From the NCBI RefSeq assembly GCF_039522365.1, contig NZ_BAAADJ010000064.1:265882-329881 (forward strand): a DNA stretch of 64,000 nt, written 5' to 3'. The DNA comes from Bacillus carboniphilus. Lineage in GTDB: Bacteria; Bacillota; Bacilli; Bacillales; JC228. This document shows positions 63,351 through 64,000 of the stretch, in pieces. How positions within the stretch are numbered: position 1 is the stretch's first letter; every line of letters starts with the position of its first letter. The translations under genes were made by a program, and so were the position numbers. The notes beneath the pieces are model-generated. The model was given only the letters and a program-made list of their open reading frames with translations. It did not search any database and was not told the origin of the DNA.

Positions 63351-63854
63351 ATGTTAAAAAAACTATTTGGAAGAAAAGAAGTCGACCCGACTGTTACATT
63401 AAAAGCACCTTTAACAGGAAAGCTTGTCCCTCTTGAACAGGTTCCTGATCCTGTGTTTTCTCAAAAAATGATGGGCGATGGGATTGCCATTGAACCTTCA
63501 AATGGAGAAGTAGTGTCCCCTCTATCTGGGGAAGTCATTCAAGTATTTCCAACAAAGCATGCAATCGGAATAAAAGCACCTAATGGACTGGAAGTACTTA
63601 TTCACGTTGGATTAGAGACAGTTTCTATGAATGGTGAAGGCTTTGAGAGTCACGTTCAAGAGGGAGCAAAGGTAAAGGCTGGAGATATCCTTTTAACGGT
63701 TGACTTTGACAAGGTAAAGGAAAAAGCAAAAAGCTCGATTACTCCAATTATTCTAACGAATTCAGACCAAATTGATTCCATGAACGTAATAGCCCCTGAA
63801 ACTGTTGAAAAGGGCATTACAGATGTTGTCATCGTAACGGTTAAAGGATCATAA
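63351..63854 (+). CDS. PTS glucose-type EIIA component (YpqE-like)
   Basis: This 167-residue free-standing EIIA-Glc domain protein carries phosphate from HPr to a sugar EIIB. The active-site histidine is His85 in LIHVGLETVSMNG, with the accessory His70 in FPTKHAIGIKAPNG. Length and layout match B. subtilis YpqE. No EIIB/EIIC neighbours are present. AAGGAG lies 11 bases before the ATG. Confidence 0.92.
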   Translation: MLKKLFGRKEVDPTVTLKAPLTGKLVPLEQVPDPVFSQKMMGDGIAIEPSNGEVVSPLSGEVIQVFPTKHAIGIKAPNGLEVLIHVGLETVSMNGEGFESHVQEGAKVKAGDILLTVDFDKVKEKAKSSITPIILTNSDQIDSMNVIAPETVEKGITDVVIVTVKGS

Positions 63855-63862
63855 TAAAGCGA

Positions 63863-63895
63863 AAAGTACTGGGCGACGGCTCAGTACTTTTTTCG
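63863..63895 (+). terminator. EIIA gene terminator
   Basis: AAAGTACTG pairs with CAGTACTTT around a ten-base loop, followed by TTTT-C. The group II intron starts four bases after it. Confidence 0.88.
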
Positions 63896-63898
63896 TTT

Positions 63899-64000
63899 GT
63901 GCGCCCAGCATGGGTGCAATCTATAGGGTGCAAGTCCCGAACTGTGAAGGCAGAAGTAGCAGTAGCTTAACGCAAGGGTGTCCGTGGTGACGCGGAATCT
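63899..64000 (+). mobile_element. 5' end of a group II intron
   Basis: The sequence from GTGCGCCCAGCATGGGTGCA, through AGGGTGCAAGTCCCGAACTG, to GCAAGGGTGTCCGTGGTGAC and on to the window end is the start of a group II intron domain I; GTGCG is its 5' splice signature. Insertion right after a terminator hairpin is typical of bacterial class C introns. The rest (ribozyme domains and reverse transcriptase) lies beyond the window, so class and completeness are unknown. Confidence 0.85.

Overview
The window is about 64 kb of low-GC chromosome from an endospore-forming member of the Bacillaceae. Gene order follows the Bacillus subtilis yp- region closely: dnaD-nth-ypoC, recU-ponA, yppC-sspM-yppD-yppE-yppG, mrfA-mrfB (yprAB), cotD, ypsA-gpsB-rnpB-ypsC, ypwA, bcsA-ypbQ, dynA, ypcP, sspL, ypdQ/ypeP/ypeQ, and ypmP-ypmQ-ypmR-ypmS. 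Spore genes (sspM, sspL, cotD, yppG), Bacillus-type ribosome binding sites, many GTG and TTG starts, and class B RNase P RNA all agree. I cannot name the species from the sequence. No tRNA, 16S/23S rRNA, CRISPR array or phage was seen.

Layout. 1-14 kb: replication and repair (DnaD, Nth, RecU), cell wall synthesis (PonA), spore genes, a small heat shock protein, and the MrfA/MrfB repair pair. 14-21 kb: GpsB, RNase P RNA, an RNA methyltransferase, a carboxypeptidase, an SDR reductase, and a type III polyketide synthase with its membrane methyltransferase. 21-30 kb: a GC-rich interspersed repeat, the two-headed dynamin DynA, a rhodanese, YpcP, SspL, a DMT transporter and two RNase H-fold proteins. 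30-34 kb: a cold-shock gene divergent from a manganese ABC transporter-MntR cluster, with recognisable MntR operators. 34-43.5 kb: methyltransferases, a 1043-residue GNAT fusion next to an amidohydrolase, DegV, an HD hydrolase, YpgR and the bacilliredoxin BrxA.

44.3-54.7 kb is the most distinctive block: an extended Ter (tellurium/stress) island. The familiar TerD/TerC/YceG/TelA set is split by four genes for a predicted biosynthetic module: a C-C bond lyase, a PRTase with a TRSP domain, a PRTase with a PELOTA domain, and a HAD phosphatase. ECF-sigma-type promoters (TGAAAC...CGTA) precede both halves, which suggests envelope-stress control. The HAD gene carries a one-base frameshift near its 3' end. 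A secreted Pro-Pro endopeptidase-like metalloprotease follows.

55.7-64 kb: thyA-dfrA with an HMCES/YedK protein (nucleotide supply and abasic-site protection), ypmP, a second DegV, a nucleoside hydrolase, the ypmQRS envelope genes, a DUF4397 protein and a PTS EIIA. The window ends inside a group II intron that begins just after the EIIA terminator.
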